A stretch of 64,000 bases of DNA from Bacillus sp. SORGH_AS_0510 (GTDB lineage: Bacteria > Bacillota > Bacilli > Bacillales > Cytobacillaceae). A program made the position numbers and the translations under genes. The notes beneath the pieces were generated by a model that saw nothing but the letters and a program-made list of their open reading frames with translations, searched no databases and was not told the DNA's origin. Of the stretch, positions 40,025 through 53,977 are shown in pieces; within the stretch, counting starts at the first letter, position 1; each line of letters begins with the position of its first letter. The stretch is from assembly GCF_030818775.1 (NCBI RefSeq), contig NZ_JAUTAU010000001.1, forward strand, positions 702,001-766,000. Reading direction: 5' to 3'.

Positions 40025-41269
40025 ATGAAGATTACCAGATTAAAGTTCATTTTATTTTTTGTTTTATCCGTAGCATTAGTTTTATCCGGGTGCAGTTCAA
40101 GTGTATCTGACACGAAGGATCAAAATGAAAGTAAAGATGGCAAAGTGACCATCCGTTTTGCCACTTGGGATTCTGAGGAAACACTAGATTTACAGAAGAA
40201 AATGGTAGAAGAATATAACGCGAAAAATGACAAGGTTAAAGTAGTGCTTGAAGCGTATGGTGCTGACTTCGATACGAAAATTGCAGCGGGCATGGGGGCG
40301 AAGGACGCACCAGATGTAATGTACATGTGGAATTATCCTTCTTATAAAGATGCGTTGGAGCCACTCGATTCCTATATTAAAAAAGAAGGCGCTGATTACA
40401 AGGATAACTTCTATGACGCCCTTTGGAACTACAATAAAGCTGACGGCAAGGTGCTGGGTCTACCTGTAGGCTACACAACACATGTCGTTTACTACAATAA
40501 AAAGCTGTTTGATGAAAAGGGTGTCGAATACCCTAAGGCTGGCTGGACCTGGAATGATCTGCAAGAAACAGCTAAAAAACTGACAGACAAAGAAAAGAAA
40601 ATAACAGGTTTTGCTTTCTCCGGGAAGCCGGACCCATATGACTTTGAAATGTACTTATGGAGCAACGGTGCATCCTATGTAGATAAGAAAGGAAATCTGG
40701 AGGGACATGTTAACTCTAAGAAATCCATCGAAGTATTTCATATGTTTCAGAACATGTTAAAAGAAGGTAGTGCGATTACGACAGAAGGTTCCGGTTCTAC
40801 TGAAATGAAGTCCGGAAAAGTGGCTATGTTTGTAAACGGTGCATGGTCATTAGGTACGCTGAAAGAGGCGGGAATCGACTATGGAATTGTCGAGCTTCCG
40901 AAATTCAAAGGCGGCAAAAATGTAAGTATCGTCAGCTCTTCGGGTATCGCGATGTCAAAGGATTCCAAGCATAAAAAGGCTGCCTTTGAGTTTATGAAAT
41001 ATTGGACAGGAGAAGAAGCCAATAAAGCTAGAATCGAATATGAACTTCCTGTTCTTAAGAGCGTAGTAGAAAAAGAAAAGATTGGGGAAGACCCTGTTAA
41101 GAGTGTCTTCTACTCCATGCTAGAAAAGAGTAACGGCTATACACCAGCCTCTTTTATCGTAGAAGACTGGTCAACGGTATCTGAAAATTTAAATCTTGTT
41201 TTTGAACAAATTTTTAACCCAAGTACGTTAATGGATCCGAAAAAAGCACTGAATGAAGCGGCTCAATAA
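40025..41269 (+). CDS. Sugar ABC transporter substrate-binding lipoprotein
   Basis: About 414 residues from the ATG at 40025, better spaced from AGGGGGGG than the ATG at 40022. Signal peptide with lipobox VLSGC, then an extracellular solute-binding protein family 1 fold: TIRFATWDSEETLDLQKKMV, GAKDAPDVMYMWNYP, GLPVGYTTHVVYYNKKLFDE, GKVAMFVNGAWSLGTLKEAG. Binds a sugar or oligosaccharide, probably a beta-galactoside judging by lacZ downstream. Separated from the permease genes by a hairpin that may set the binding protein to permease ratio. Confidence 0.92.
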   Translation: MKITRLKFILFFVLSVALVLSGCSSSVSDTKDQNESKDGKVTIRFATWDSEETLDLQKKMVEEYNAKNDKVKVVLEAYGADFDTKIAAGMGAKDAPDVMYMWNYPSYKDALEPLDSYIKKEGADYKDNFYDALWNYNKADGKVLGLPVGYTTHVVYYNKKLFDEKGVEYPKAGWTWNDLQETAKKLTDKEKKITGFAFSGKPDPYDFEMYLWSNGASYVDKKGNLEGHVNSKKSIEVFHMFQNMLKEGSAITTEGSGSTEMKSGKVAMFVNGAWSLGTLKEAGIDYGIVELPKFKGGKNVSIVSSSGIAMSKDSKHKKAAFEFMKYWTGEEANKARIEYELPVLKSVVEKEKIGEDPVKSVFYSMLEKSNGYTPASFIVEDWSTVSENLNLVFEQIFNPSTLMDPKKALNEAAQ

Positions 41270-41296
41270 GAAGATTTAAAAAAGACATTACTGCAT

Positions 41297-41334
41297 GGAA
41301 AAAGCATCGACTGTTCCAAATAGATGCTTTTTCC
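41297..41334 (+). terminator. Intra-operon hairpin / attenuating terminator
   Basis: GGAAAAAGCATC ... GATGCTTTTTCC between the binding protein and first permease gene. Confidence 0.7.
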
Positions 41335-41373
41335 TCTACTAAGTAGTGAATCTGATGTTCGTGAGGTCATTTT

Positions 41374-42299
41374 ATGAATGATAAAACAACCCGTCCCAAA
41401 AAATATAGTTTAGTCAATAAAAAGGTACCTTATCTGTTTATCCTTCCGTGGATTATTGGATTTTTGGTATTCACGTTAGGACCGCTTATTTTTTCCTTAA
41501 TCATGAGCCTATATAATTGGCCAGTCACTAGTGCGCCAACCTTCGTAGGATTTGATAACTATATAAAAATGTTTACAGATGACCCGCAGTTTTATAAGTC
41601 GCTAATGATTACCTTTAAGTTTGCTATTATCTTTGTGCCTCTTAACCTGATCATTGCGCTGATACTTGCCCTCCTAATTACTCAATCCATTAAGGGAATC
41701 AAAATATTTAGAACGATATTTTATCTTCCAACGGTTGTATCAGGGGTAGCAATTTCCATCATTTGGGGTTGGGTGTTTAATTCTGAATATGGAATTTTAA
41801 ATTACTTATTGTCGTTTTTAGGGATTGAAGGACCGAAATGGCTGATTGACCCCAAGTGGGCTATTGTGACGATTGTCATCGCTAGTGCGTGGGGAGTCGG
41901 TACGATGATGCTGATTTTCTATACGGACATTAAGAGTATACCGAAGGATATATATGAAGCTGCAGCCATTGACGGTGCCGGGCCGATCAGACAGTTTTTT
42001 AACATCACCATCCCGAGCATTACACCGACGATTCTTTTTAACCTGATCACCTCGGTTATTGGCGCGTTGCAGCAATTAACGCTGGTGCTTTTGTTAACAG
42101 GCGGAGGTCCATTAAAATCGACCTATTTCTATGGGTTATTTGTGTATAATAACGCATTTAAACATCACAAGCTTGGTTACGCAAGTGCCAATGCCTGGTT
42201 TATGTTCATTATCATCTTATTATTAACGTTATTCATCTTCAAATCATCCTCTGCGTGGGTCTTTTATGAAAATGAAGTGAAGAAAGAAGGGAAGAAAAA

Positions 42300-42303
<4 letters not shown>
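41374..42303 (+). CDS. Sugar ABC transporter permease 1 (MalF type)
   Basis: 309 residues, six membrane helices. Begins with a Lys-rich tail then YLFILPWIIGFLVFTLGPLI; the cytoplasmic EAA loop YEAAAIDGAGPIRQFFNITI followed by PSITPTILFN contacts the ATPase. Overlaps the next gene by 4 bases. No ATPase gene is nearby, so a shared MsmX-type ATPase is expected, as is usual for Bacillus sugar importers. Confidence 0.93.
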
Positions 42304-46207
<3,904 letters not shown>

Positions 46208-46213
46208 TCTAAA

Positions 46214-46235
46214 GGCAGGGGGATCCCTGCTTTTT
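46214..46235 (+). terminator. Hairpin between lacZ and the next glycosidase gene
   Basis: GGCAGGG GGAT CCCTGC followed by TTTTT. Confidence 0.75.
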
Positions 46236-46265
46236 GATTCAGTTCTATATGAAGGAGAAAAGGTT

Positions 46266-47942
46266 ATGAAATTGGATATAAGAGAAATTCCTTTTTCACG
46301 CTTCGGTTCGTATTTCTGTCTTTCGATGGAAAAAGACTCCAATGATATTTATATACGGAATGTTAACGGCGGGGATGAAGCACCATCGAGGCTTTTTAAA
46401 GTCGAGTTTATTAAAGATGGTATGCAGCAGGAGGTGGACATTGACGCTTCGGAAGTGGCATTGGCGTTTCGACTAAAAGAAGATCCTGACTGCTTTGCCG
46501 AGTTTATTATCCCAGAGGAAGATGAACTCCATATTAAGGTAAATGGAATCGAGCTAAGATTAACGGATAAAAAGGTGAAATATGATTCTATCATGGAATT
46601 AGCGGATGGAATGTATGAGTATCACATCTATCCGAAAGAATTAAAGCTTATGATTATAAAGCTTGAAGGGGATATGTCTGTCCATGCACCGTGGAATGTC
46701 ATCGGAAATGATTTTATCGATATCCGTATGAAGGACGGTCATTATGTCATCGAAAGCTATCGGACCGTTTATAAGAAAAAGAATTATTCTTCATTCAGCG
46801 AAGGTAAAAAACAAATGGAACGGATATATCACGAATGGTTTTCGAAAATTGATACAGGTAATGTAAAATACCTGCCATCCATCGAGAGGGCTGCCTATAT
46901 TACCTGGTCTAGTGTCGTCCATCCGCATGGGATATTAAAACATTATGCTATGTATATGTCCAAACTGTGGATGTACAATATTTGGTCATGGGACAATTGC
47001 TTTAACGCCTTGAACTTGGGAAAACACTACCCTGAACTTGCCTATGCGCAGCTCGAGATTTTCTTTGAAATGCAGGATGAGTCCGGCTGCTACCCTGATT
47101 TTGTGAATGATAAATTTGTATCCTTTAATTGTATCAAGCCGCCAATTTTTGCTCTAGTTTATGAAAAACTCATGGGCATGAATGATTACTTTCAAGACCC
47201 AGACCGGCTCAGGAGAGTCTACGAATCTACGAAGAAAGTCATGGAGTATTACGAGAACTACCGGAGCTATCCGAACCGGCTGCCACATCATAAGCATGGA
47301 AATGATTCTGGCTGGGATAATGCCTCTTTGTTTCATGCAGGCATGCCTGTAGAGTCACCAGACCTTGCGAGCTTTATCATTCGCTCCTACGACATTCTTT
47401 GTCAGTTTGCTAAAATTTTGGGTGAAAGTGAAGAAGCGATTACCTTTGAAGCGAAAGCAAATTCACTTTTTGATTTACTGATGGAGCGTCTTTATGATGA
47501 AGATGGATTTTTTGGCCGTGTCGGGAAGAAGGCCGAAAAAATATCCATTAGAACGAGTTTGATTTTAAGATTGCCAGTGGTCATCGCCTATCGCTTAACT
47601 CCATGGGTAAGGGAACAGCTTGTTGCTGATTTGGAAAAGGAATTTGAGACGGAATTTGGTTTAGCAACAGAAAGCTTAAACAGCCCGTACTATAAAGAGA
47701 ATGGCTATTGGCTTGGCCCGATTTGGGCGCCAGTTACGTACTTGTTTATTGATTCATTGCGCAGATATGGACACAAAGAGTTCGCGGATAGGCTGCGAGA
47801 TAAATTTCTGGACTTGACTATAGTGGGCGGGATGGCGGAAAACTTTGATCCGTTAACAGGAAAAGGCTTGGTCGACACCTCTTTCACATGGACTTCAAGT
47901 GTATTCCTGTTACTCTATCATGATCAGAGGTTAGAGGAGTAA
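46266..47942 (+). CDS. Glycoside hydrolase of the (alpha/alpha)6 barrel type (GH63/trehalase-like)
   Basis: 558 residues. An N-terminal beta-rich domain (to about 190) precedes an alpha/alpha toroid: MYMSKLWMYNIWSWDNCFNA with the conserved WSWD, DESGCYPDFVND, HHKHGNDSGWDNASLFHAGM with the GxDNS-like acid motif, and NGYWLGPIWAPVTYLFIDSL. These follow MGH1-like/GH63 and trehalase (GH37) enzymes. Substrate not assignable; the context suggests an oligosaccharide taken up by the ABC importer. Its stop overlaps the next start by one base (TAATG). Confidence 0.82.
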   Translation: MKLDIREIPFSRFGSYFCLSMEKDSNDIYIRNVNGGDEAPSRLFKVEFIKDGMQQEVDIDASEVALAFRLKEDPDCFAEFIIPEEDELHIKVNGIELRLTDKKVKYDSIMELADGMYEYHIYPKELKLMIIKLEGDMSVHAPWNVIGNDFIDIRMKDGHYVIESYRTVYKKKNYSSFSEGKKQMERIYHEWFSKIDTGNVKYLPSIERAAYITWSSVVHPHGILKHYAMYMSKLWMYNIWSWDNCFNALNLGKHYPELAYAQLEIFFEMQDESGCYPDFVNDKFVSFNCIKPPIFALVYEKLMGMNDYFQDPDRLRRVYESTKKVMEYYENYRSYPNRLPHHKHGNDSGWDNASLFHAGMPVESPDLASFIIRSYDILCQFAKILGESEEAITFEAKANSLFDLLMERLYDEDGFFGRVGKKAEKISIRTSLILRLPVVIAYRLTPWVREQLVADLEKEFETEFGLATESLNSPYYKENGYWLGPIWAPVTYLFIDSLRRYGHKEFADRLRDKFLDLTIVGGMAENFDPLTGKGLVDTSFTWTSSVFLLLYHDQRLEE

Positions 47943-48838
47943 TGAAGAAATATATTGGTGAATTAGGGTTGAGTCTTACGGCAATTATTTGGGGGAGTGG
48001 TTTCGTAGCAAGCGCCATTTCCTTGGAGCATTACACCCCCTATCAAATTCTTGCTGTCCGATTTTTAATCGGTGTGCTCATTTTAAGCAGCATCTTTTAT
48101 AAAAAACTAAAACAGATAAATAAAGGTGTCCTCACGAAAGGGATTATCCTTGGATTATTCCTTTATTGTGCTTTCGTTTTGCAGACTGTGGGTCTTGTAT
48201 ATACGACACCTTCCAAAAATGCTTTTTTAACAGCAGTAAATGTCGTCATAGTTCCATTTATTGCATTTTTTATCTACAAGAGAAAGATTGACCGTTTTGA
48301 ATTGCTTGGGGCAATCTTAGCGATCACAGGTGTGGGAGTCATATCACTGAAAATTTCCGGACACATCAATATGGGTGATCTTCTTACTTTATTGTGTGCA
48401 GTGGCTTTTGCCTTTCATATTTTCTACACTGCGAAATTTGTAAAGGGAGAAGATCCGGTCCTTTTAACGTTAATACAGATGGTGACGGCGGCAGTGCTGG
48501 GATTTATTGTGGTATTATTTAAAGGAGAAGTACATTTTTCCATGCAACATGAAGGAATTCAATCGCTCCTTTATTTAGGGGTTTTCTCCACAACGATCGC
48601 CTTCTTATTGCAGACTGTAGCGCAAAAATTTACGACTGAAACAAATGCTGCGATTCTTCTTTCAACAGAAGCCTTATGGGGAATGGTGTTCTCCATTATC
48701 ATTTTGGATGAAATGTTGACCATTAAAATGATCAGCGGAGCAGTTCTGATTCTCATGGCAATCATCTCTTCAGAAACTAAATTCACTTTTTTTATAAAAA
48801 AGCCTTCAGGGACCTTCATGACGAAAGTGAAAGAATGA
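47942..48838 (+). CDS. EamA (DMT) family transporter
   Basis: 298 residues, ten membrane helices in two EamA repeats: GLSLTAIIWGSGFVASAISL near the start, TPSKNAFLTAVNVVIVPFIA in the middle and EALWGMVFSIIILDEMLTIK in the second repeat. Exporters of this superfamily move metabolites or sugar derivatives. Coupled to the glycosidase gene, so it is part of the lactose cluster. Substrate unknown. Confidence 0.9.
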   Translation: MKKYIGELGLSLTAIIWGSGFVASAISLEHYTPYQILAVRFLIGVLILSSIFYKKLKQINKGVLTKGIILGLFLYCAFVLQTVGLVYTTPSKNAFLTAVNVVIVPFIAFFIYKRKIDRFELLGAILAITGVGVISLKISGHINMGDLLTLLCAVAFAFHIFYTAKFVKGEDPVLLTLIQMVTAAVLGFIVVLFKGEVHFSMQHEGIQSLLYLGVFSTTIAFLLQTVAQKFTTETNAAILLSTEALWGMVFSIIILDEMLTIKMISGAVLILMAIISSETKFTFFIKKPSGTFMTKVKE

Positions 48839-48868
48839 AAGCGATAGAAAATAAAAATGAGTAAGTAG

Positions 48869-49873
<1,005 letters not shown>

Positions 49874-49876
49874 AAA

Positions 49877-49904
49877 AATGACGTATGCTAGTGCATACGT
49901 CATT
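49877..49904. terminator. Bidirectional terminator between lacI-like and gntR-like genes
   Basis: ATGACGTATGC TAGT GCATACGTCAT with A run before and T-rich sequence after; shared by convergent genes. Confidence 0.8.
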
Positions 49905-49918
49905 CGTTTATTCACATC

Positions 49919-50617
49919 TTATGATTTAGTCACTGTATTCTCCGTAATGGAACGTTCCACGCTTTCGAGGTGTTCCTTCATACATTGCTGCGCTAGCTCG
50001 GAATTTCTTTGTTTCATGGCTTTGATAATTTCCGCATGTTCTTGCACGGATTGTAAGGCACGGCCTGGAATCTGCATGGTTTTATTTCGTGACTCCGACA
50101 ATAAATCAATGAGATAATTCATAATCCCCGTTAAAACGGTATTTTTTGAGTTATTGGCGATGGTTATATGAAATTTATGATCTAATGCTGCTAGTCTCTT
50201 ATAATCGATCGATTCTTTAACGATTTCATTAGCTTCAGTGACAATTTTCTCTAACTCAGCGATTTGGTCATCACTCGAGTTTTCAATGGCCCACTTGACG
50301 GTCCAGTCTTCGAGGATTTTGCGAACAGAGAAAAAGTCCTTGATTTGTTCAGTTGAGACAAAAAGTGCTTCGGTCACTTTTTGAATTTGATGTTCTGGTG
50401 AGGCCACAAATACCCCTGTACCGTGCTTCACTTGTAAGTATCCGTACGCTTCGAGAATTTTATAGGCTTCCCTCACCGTATTCCGGCTGACAGAAAGTTC
50501 AATCCCCATCTCTCGTTCTCCTGGGATTCGTTCCCCTACTTGATACTCTCCCGCCTGGATTTTTTTCTTAATACTGTCTGCTACCTGTTCAGAAATTCCT
50601 TTTCTACTAAATTCCAT
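49919..50617 (-). CDS. GntR family regulator, FCD (FadR) subfamily, probable sulfolactate regulon repressor
   Basis: 232 residues. N-terminal winged helix GEYQVGERIPGEREMGIELS then SRNTVREAYKILEAYGYLQV, and a C-terminal FCD domain (about 90-225) with metal-ligand candidates D and H in LAALDHKFHITIANNS and H in VQEHAEIIKAM. The gene is divergent from the TRAP operon, and its own promoter carries the same palindrome found at slcC, suyAB and TRAP, so it is the best candidate for binding TGGTTGGGTnACnnAACCA sites. Effector probably sulfolactate or a related acid; inference. Confidence 0.9.
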   Translation of the reverse strand: MEFSRKGISEQVADSIKKKIQAGEYQVGERIPGEREMGIELSVSRNTVREAYKILEAYGYLQVKHGTGVFVASPEHQIQKVTEALFVSTEQIKDFFSVRKILEDWTVKWAIENSSDDQIAELEKIVTEANEIVKESIDYKRLAALDHKFHITIANNSKNTVLTGIMNYLIDLLSESRNKTMQIPGRALQSVQEHAEIIKAMKQRNSELAQQCMKEHLESVERSITENTVTKS

Positions 50618-50743
50618 TTGATTTCAGACCTCCTTCGTTATAATCGAAGTGCTACTCTTTCTTTTTGAAAAAATAGTAGATTTATCCTAATTGTCTCTAA
50701 CTTTATTTAAACACTGAGGGATTCACTTGTAAATTGGTTTTAT

Positions 50744-50801
50744 TGGTCCGGTGACCCAACCAGTATATGTTTATTAAACCATTTTTATTGATAGGATTCA
50801 A
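50744..50801 (-). promoter_or_regulatory. Promoter and operator 4 (gntR autoregulation)
   Basis: Minus strand: TTGAAT (50801-50796), 17-base spacer, TTTAAT (50778-50773), then the palindrome TGGTTGGGTCACCGGACCA (50762-50744). Same geometry as the other three sites. Confidence 0.8.
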
Positions 50802-50828
50802 TTAATATTTTAGAGAGTAAAAAAATAT

Positions 50829-50883
50829 TTGATTTTTTAGAAAATTGAAATATAATTAATTTAGTGGTTGGGTGACTGAACCA
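50829..50883 (+). promoter_or_regulatory. Promoter and operator 3 (TRAP operon)
   Basis: TTGATT (50829-50834), 16-base spacer, TATAAT (50851-50856), then TGGTTGGGTGACTGAACCA (50865-50883). Confidence 0.85.
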
Positions 50884-50955
50884 AACATGGAAGGGAGGAG
50901 TACATAATTTTTCGATAATTTGAAAGGGCTTACAATTTGGTGGGGAGGTTAGGAA

Positions 50956-51981
50956 ATGAAAAAAACTTCTGTCTTCGTTCTCATAGTGTTAACTTGTTTA
51001 TTCATGATTACCGGCTGTGCCAGTTCCAGTACCAGTACCAGTACCAGTACCGCAACAAGTAAAGGCAAAGATGCAGAGTATGTATTAAGGCTCGGACATT
51101 TGCAGACAGAGACACATCCCTATCATAAGGGAGCCTTAAAGTTTAAAGAGCTTGTTGAGAAAGAATCGAAAGGGAGAATTCGCATTGATATTTTTCCTAG
51201 CAGCCAGTTAGGAAACGGGAGGGATCAGATTGAGGGAGCCCAAATCGGATCGATTCACTTCCACATCGGTTCTGTTGCGCCCGTGACCAATTTTGCCCCG
51301 AAGTTTAATGTACTTAATCTACCCTATTTATTTGAAAGCCGTGAGCATGCCTTTCGGGTTCTCGATGGAGAAATCGGTAAGGAGCTCGGAGCTGATTTGG
51401 CCAATCGCGGGTTAATGAATTTAGGATTTATGGAAAATGGCTGGAGACATATGACCAATAATGTGAAGCCAATCAAAACCGCTCAAGATGCGGCAAGTAT
51501 GAAAATTAGGGTTCAGGAATCACCGCCTTATATTTCATTTGTGAAGGCACTGAAATCGACGCCTGTTCCTGTACCGTTTGGGGAGCTGTATACAGCGCTT
51601 GAACAGCATGTGGTGGATGGCCAGGAAAACCCGCTGGCACAGATTTACTTGAACAAATTCAATGAAGTGCAAAAGTATTTGACGTTAACTGCTCACAACT
51701 ATGATGCCGCTGTTTTTATTATGAGTAAGACCACCTATGATACACTGCCAAAAGATTTGCAAAAGGTGATCACCGAAGCGTCCAAGGAAGCAATTCAATA
51801 TGAAAGAAAGGTAGCTTTAGAGGATGAGCAAAAGCTTCTCGAGGACCTCAGAAAAACAGATATTCAAATTGAAGAACACCCTGATTTAGATTCTTTTAGA
51901 GAAGCGGTAAAACCAGTATACAAAGAGTTTGAAGACTCCATTGGAAAAGACCTGCTGGAAAAAATAGAAAGCCTAAAATAA
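50956..51981 (+). CDS. dctP: TRAP transporter substrate-binding protein (DctP family)
   Basis: 341 residues; signal peptide with lipobox ITGC and a Ser/Thr repeat linker, so a lipoprotein. DctP fold: YVLRLGHLQTETHPYHKGAL, RIRIDIFPSSQLGNGRDQIE, MENGWRHMTNNVKPI, the carboxylate-binding Arg in KIRVQESPPYISF, and PFGELYTALEQHVVDGQENP. Such proteins deliver organic acids, typically carboxylates or sulfonates, to DctQM. Shares the GntR-type operator with the sulfolactate genes, which suggests sulfolactate or a precursor as substrate. Confidence 0.93.
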   Translation: MKKTSVFVLIVLTCLFMITGCASSSTSTSTSTATSKGKDAEYVLRLGHLQTETHPYHKGALKFKELVEKESKGRIRIDIFPSSQLGNGRDQIEGAQIGSIHFHIGSVAPVTNFAPKFNVLNLPYLFESREHAFRVLDGEIGKELGADLANRGLMNLGFMENGWRHMTNNVKPIKTAQDAASMKIRVQESPPYISFVKALKSTPVPVPFGELYTALEQHVVDGQENPLAQIYLNKFNEVQKYLTLTAHNYDAAVFIMSKTTYDTLPKDLQKVITEASKEAIQYERKVALEDEQKLLEDLRKTDIQIEEHPDLDSFREAVKPVYKEFEDSIGKDLLEKIESLK

Positions 51982-52000
51982 ACATGTGGAGGTGTTTTCA

Positions 52001-52579
52001 ATGAAAGGATTTATGACGGAGCTGAGCAATAAAGTGAATAAAGGCAGTCAAAATCTCTTAATCTTCTTTTTCGTGATTGCCTTCGTGGCGACTGTGTATC
52101 AAGTATTCTCCCGGTTCGTTTTACAAAGTTCTTTTGTGCAAAAGCTGCTTCCCATGGTGGACTTTTCCGTATTTAATCTAAGCTGGGCGGAAGAACTCAT
52201 TCGTTATCTATTTGTTTGGATTGTTTTCTTAGGTATCGGCATTGTTTATAAGAGCAAGGAACATGCGCAAGTGGAAATTCTAGCTCATTATTTGCCTGAA
52301 AAATGGAAGGGTAAACTGCAAATCCTTGTTGAAGTTATCAATTCCGCCGTCTTTCTATTTTTAATTGTGTATGGCTGGAGCATCTTAAAATTTACCAGTC
52401 AACAAATATCCCCTTCTATGGGACTAAATATGACCTTGATTTATGGCTCCGTCCTCGTCTGTTCACTCATCTGTCTTCTTCATTCTTTTGTTGCCATCCT
52501 TGATTTGGCAGTGGGGAAAGAGAAAGTGGCTGAGATGGTTCAGGTGGATGTGGCAAAAGAGAATCCCCATATAGGATAA
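52001..52579 (+). CDS. dctQ: TRAP transporter small permease (DctQ family)
   Basis: 192 residues from the ATG at 52001 behind GGAGGTG; the in-frame codon at 51986 overlaps that site. Four membrane helices with LSWAEELIRYLFVWIVFLGI, the hallmark of DctQ. Forms the membrane complex with DctM. Contains the unusually long first periplasmic loop (FVQKLLPMVDFSVF). Confidence 0.92.
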   Translation: MKGFMTELSNKVNKGSQNLLIFFFVIAFVATVYQVFSRFVLQSSFVQKLLPMVDFSVFNLSWAEELIRYLFVWIVFLGIGIVYKSKEHAQVEILAHYLPEKWKGKLQILVEVINSAVFLFLIVYGWSILKFTSQQISPSMGLNMTLIYGSVLVCSLICLLHSFVAILDLAVGKEKVAEMVQVDVAKENPHIG

Positions 52580-52595
52580 AGAAGGAGGAAGATGA

Positions 52596-53873
52596 ATGAC
52601 AGTAGCAGTTGTCGTCCTGGTTGTACTGTTTGTACTAATGTTTCTGGGTGTTCCCATTGCAATGTCTTTAATATTAGCATCCATTTCCGGCTTTTTAACT
52701 AGTATCTACTATGTTCCGTTAGAAGTTGTTCCTCAAAGATTAATCACCTCTGTAGATTCGTTTCCGCTTCTCGCCATTCCCTTTTTTATGCTGACAGGTG
52801 AATTTATGATGTCTGGCAGTATGGGGCAAAGGATTGCCGGTTTTGCTTTTGCCTCGGTCGGCTGGCTTCGTGCCGGTTTGGCACAGGTTTCGACGTTAAC
52901 CAGTATGTTCTTCGCTGGTATTTCTGGTTCAGGTGCAGCCGATACAGCGGCTGTTGGTAAAATGATGATTCCGATGATGGAGAAAAAAGGGTATGATAAG
53001 GGATTTGCGGCTGCGACAGTAGCGAGTGCTGGAACCATCGCCGTTGTTATTCCACCATCGATTCCCATGATTGTATACGGGGTAACCGCAGGCGTTTCAA
53101 TTGGGGATCTGTTTACGGCAGGGATTGTCCCTGGGATTCTCATTGGGTTGTCGATTATGATGCTCAACTATTGGCTGACAAAAAAGAATAACTATTCTCA
53201 AGAGAATACGAAGTTTGAATTCACTTCTTTTAAAAAGACTTTTATTGAAGGAATATTGGCCTTGATTCTTCCGTTAATTATCATCTTTGGAATCAGGGGA
53301 GGGATTTTTACTCCGACGGAGGCTGGTGCGATCGCTGCCGCCTATGCTTTTATTATTAATAAATTTGTCTATAAAGATATGGATTGGAAGGATGTTCCGG
53401 AGGCATTCATTAAGGCGGGAAAAATGACGGGGATGGTGGTCTTTATTATTGCAGCCGCGAACCTGTTTGGCTGGCTGTTAACCGCCGAACAAATCCCTCA
53501 GCTTCTTGTGAATCTAGTAGCGGGATTCTCTGATAATCGTTATCTAGTCCTGCTTATGTTCACGGTCATTTTCTTTATCGCAGGCTGCTTCTTGAACGCA
53601 TCTGCAGCGATCACGATCTTAACACCATTATTGCTGCCGATTGCTCTTGCAGCAGGAATTGATCCGGTGTTCTTTGGACTCATTATGGTTGTAAACCTGT
53701 CCATCGGACTCATCACACCGCCAGTAGGATTAGACCTCTTTGTCGTAAAAGGCATCGCGGAAGTCTCCTATGACAAACTGGTGCGATCGGTCGCACCATT
53801 CATCGTCGTCATGATCGTCGACCTACTCATCATCACCTACTTCCCGGCACTATCGATGTTCTGGGTGAAATAA
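52596..53873 (+). CDS. dctM: TRAP transporter large permease (DctM family)
   Basis: 425 residues, about twelve membrane helices. Conserved blocks: SFPLLAIPFFMLTGEFMMSG, TSMFFAGISGSGAADTAAVG, VIPPSIPMIVYGVTAGVSIG, and NLSIGLITPPVGLDLFVVKG. Uses the sodium gradient to import the DctP ligand. Last gene of the operon; family A copy 8 follows at once and may act as its 3' hairpin. Confidence 0.95.
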   Translation: MTVAVVVLVVLFVLMFLGVPIAMSLILASISGFLTSIYYVPLEVVPQRLITSVDSFPLLAIPFFMLTGEFMMSGSMGQRIAGFAFASVGWLRAGLAQVSTLTSMFFAGISGSGAADTAAVGKMMIPMMEKKGYDKGFAAATVASAGTIAVVIPPSIPMIVYGVTAGVSIGDLFTAGIVPGILIGLSIMMLNYWLTKKNNYSQENTKFEFTSFKKTFIEGILALILPLIIIFGIRGGIFTPTEAGAIAAAYAFIINKFVYKDMDWKDVPEAFIKAGKMTGMVVFIIAAANLFGWLLTAEQIPQLLVNLVAGFSDNRYLVLLMFTVIFFIAGCFLNASAAITILTPLLLPIALAAGIDPVFFGLIMVVNLSIGLITPPVGLDLFVVKGIAEVSYDKLVRSVAPFIVVMIVDLLIITYFPALSMFWVK

Positions 53874-53881
53874 TTTTTTGA

Positions 53882-53924
53882 GGGACAGTCCCCCACTGCT
53901 GTAAAGCAGTGGGGGACTGTCCCC
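53882..53924. repeat. Family A palindromic element, copy 8
   Basis: GGGACAGTCCCCC, perfectly paired inner ACTGCT GTAA AGCAGT, GGGGGACTGTCCCC. Reverse orientation relative to copy 2 by its TAAAGC core. Confidence 0.92.
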
Positions 53925-53977
53925 ATTTTGTGGTACTATAATGATAACGATTTTGATATGTGATGAGGTTGAGGATC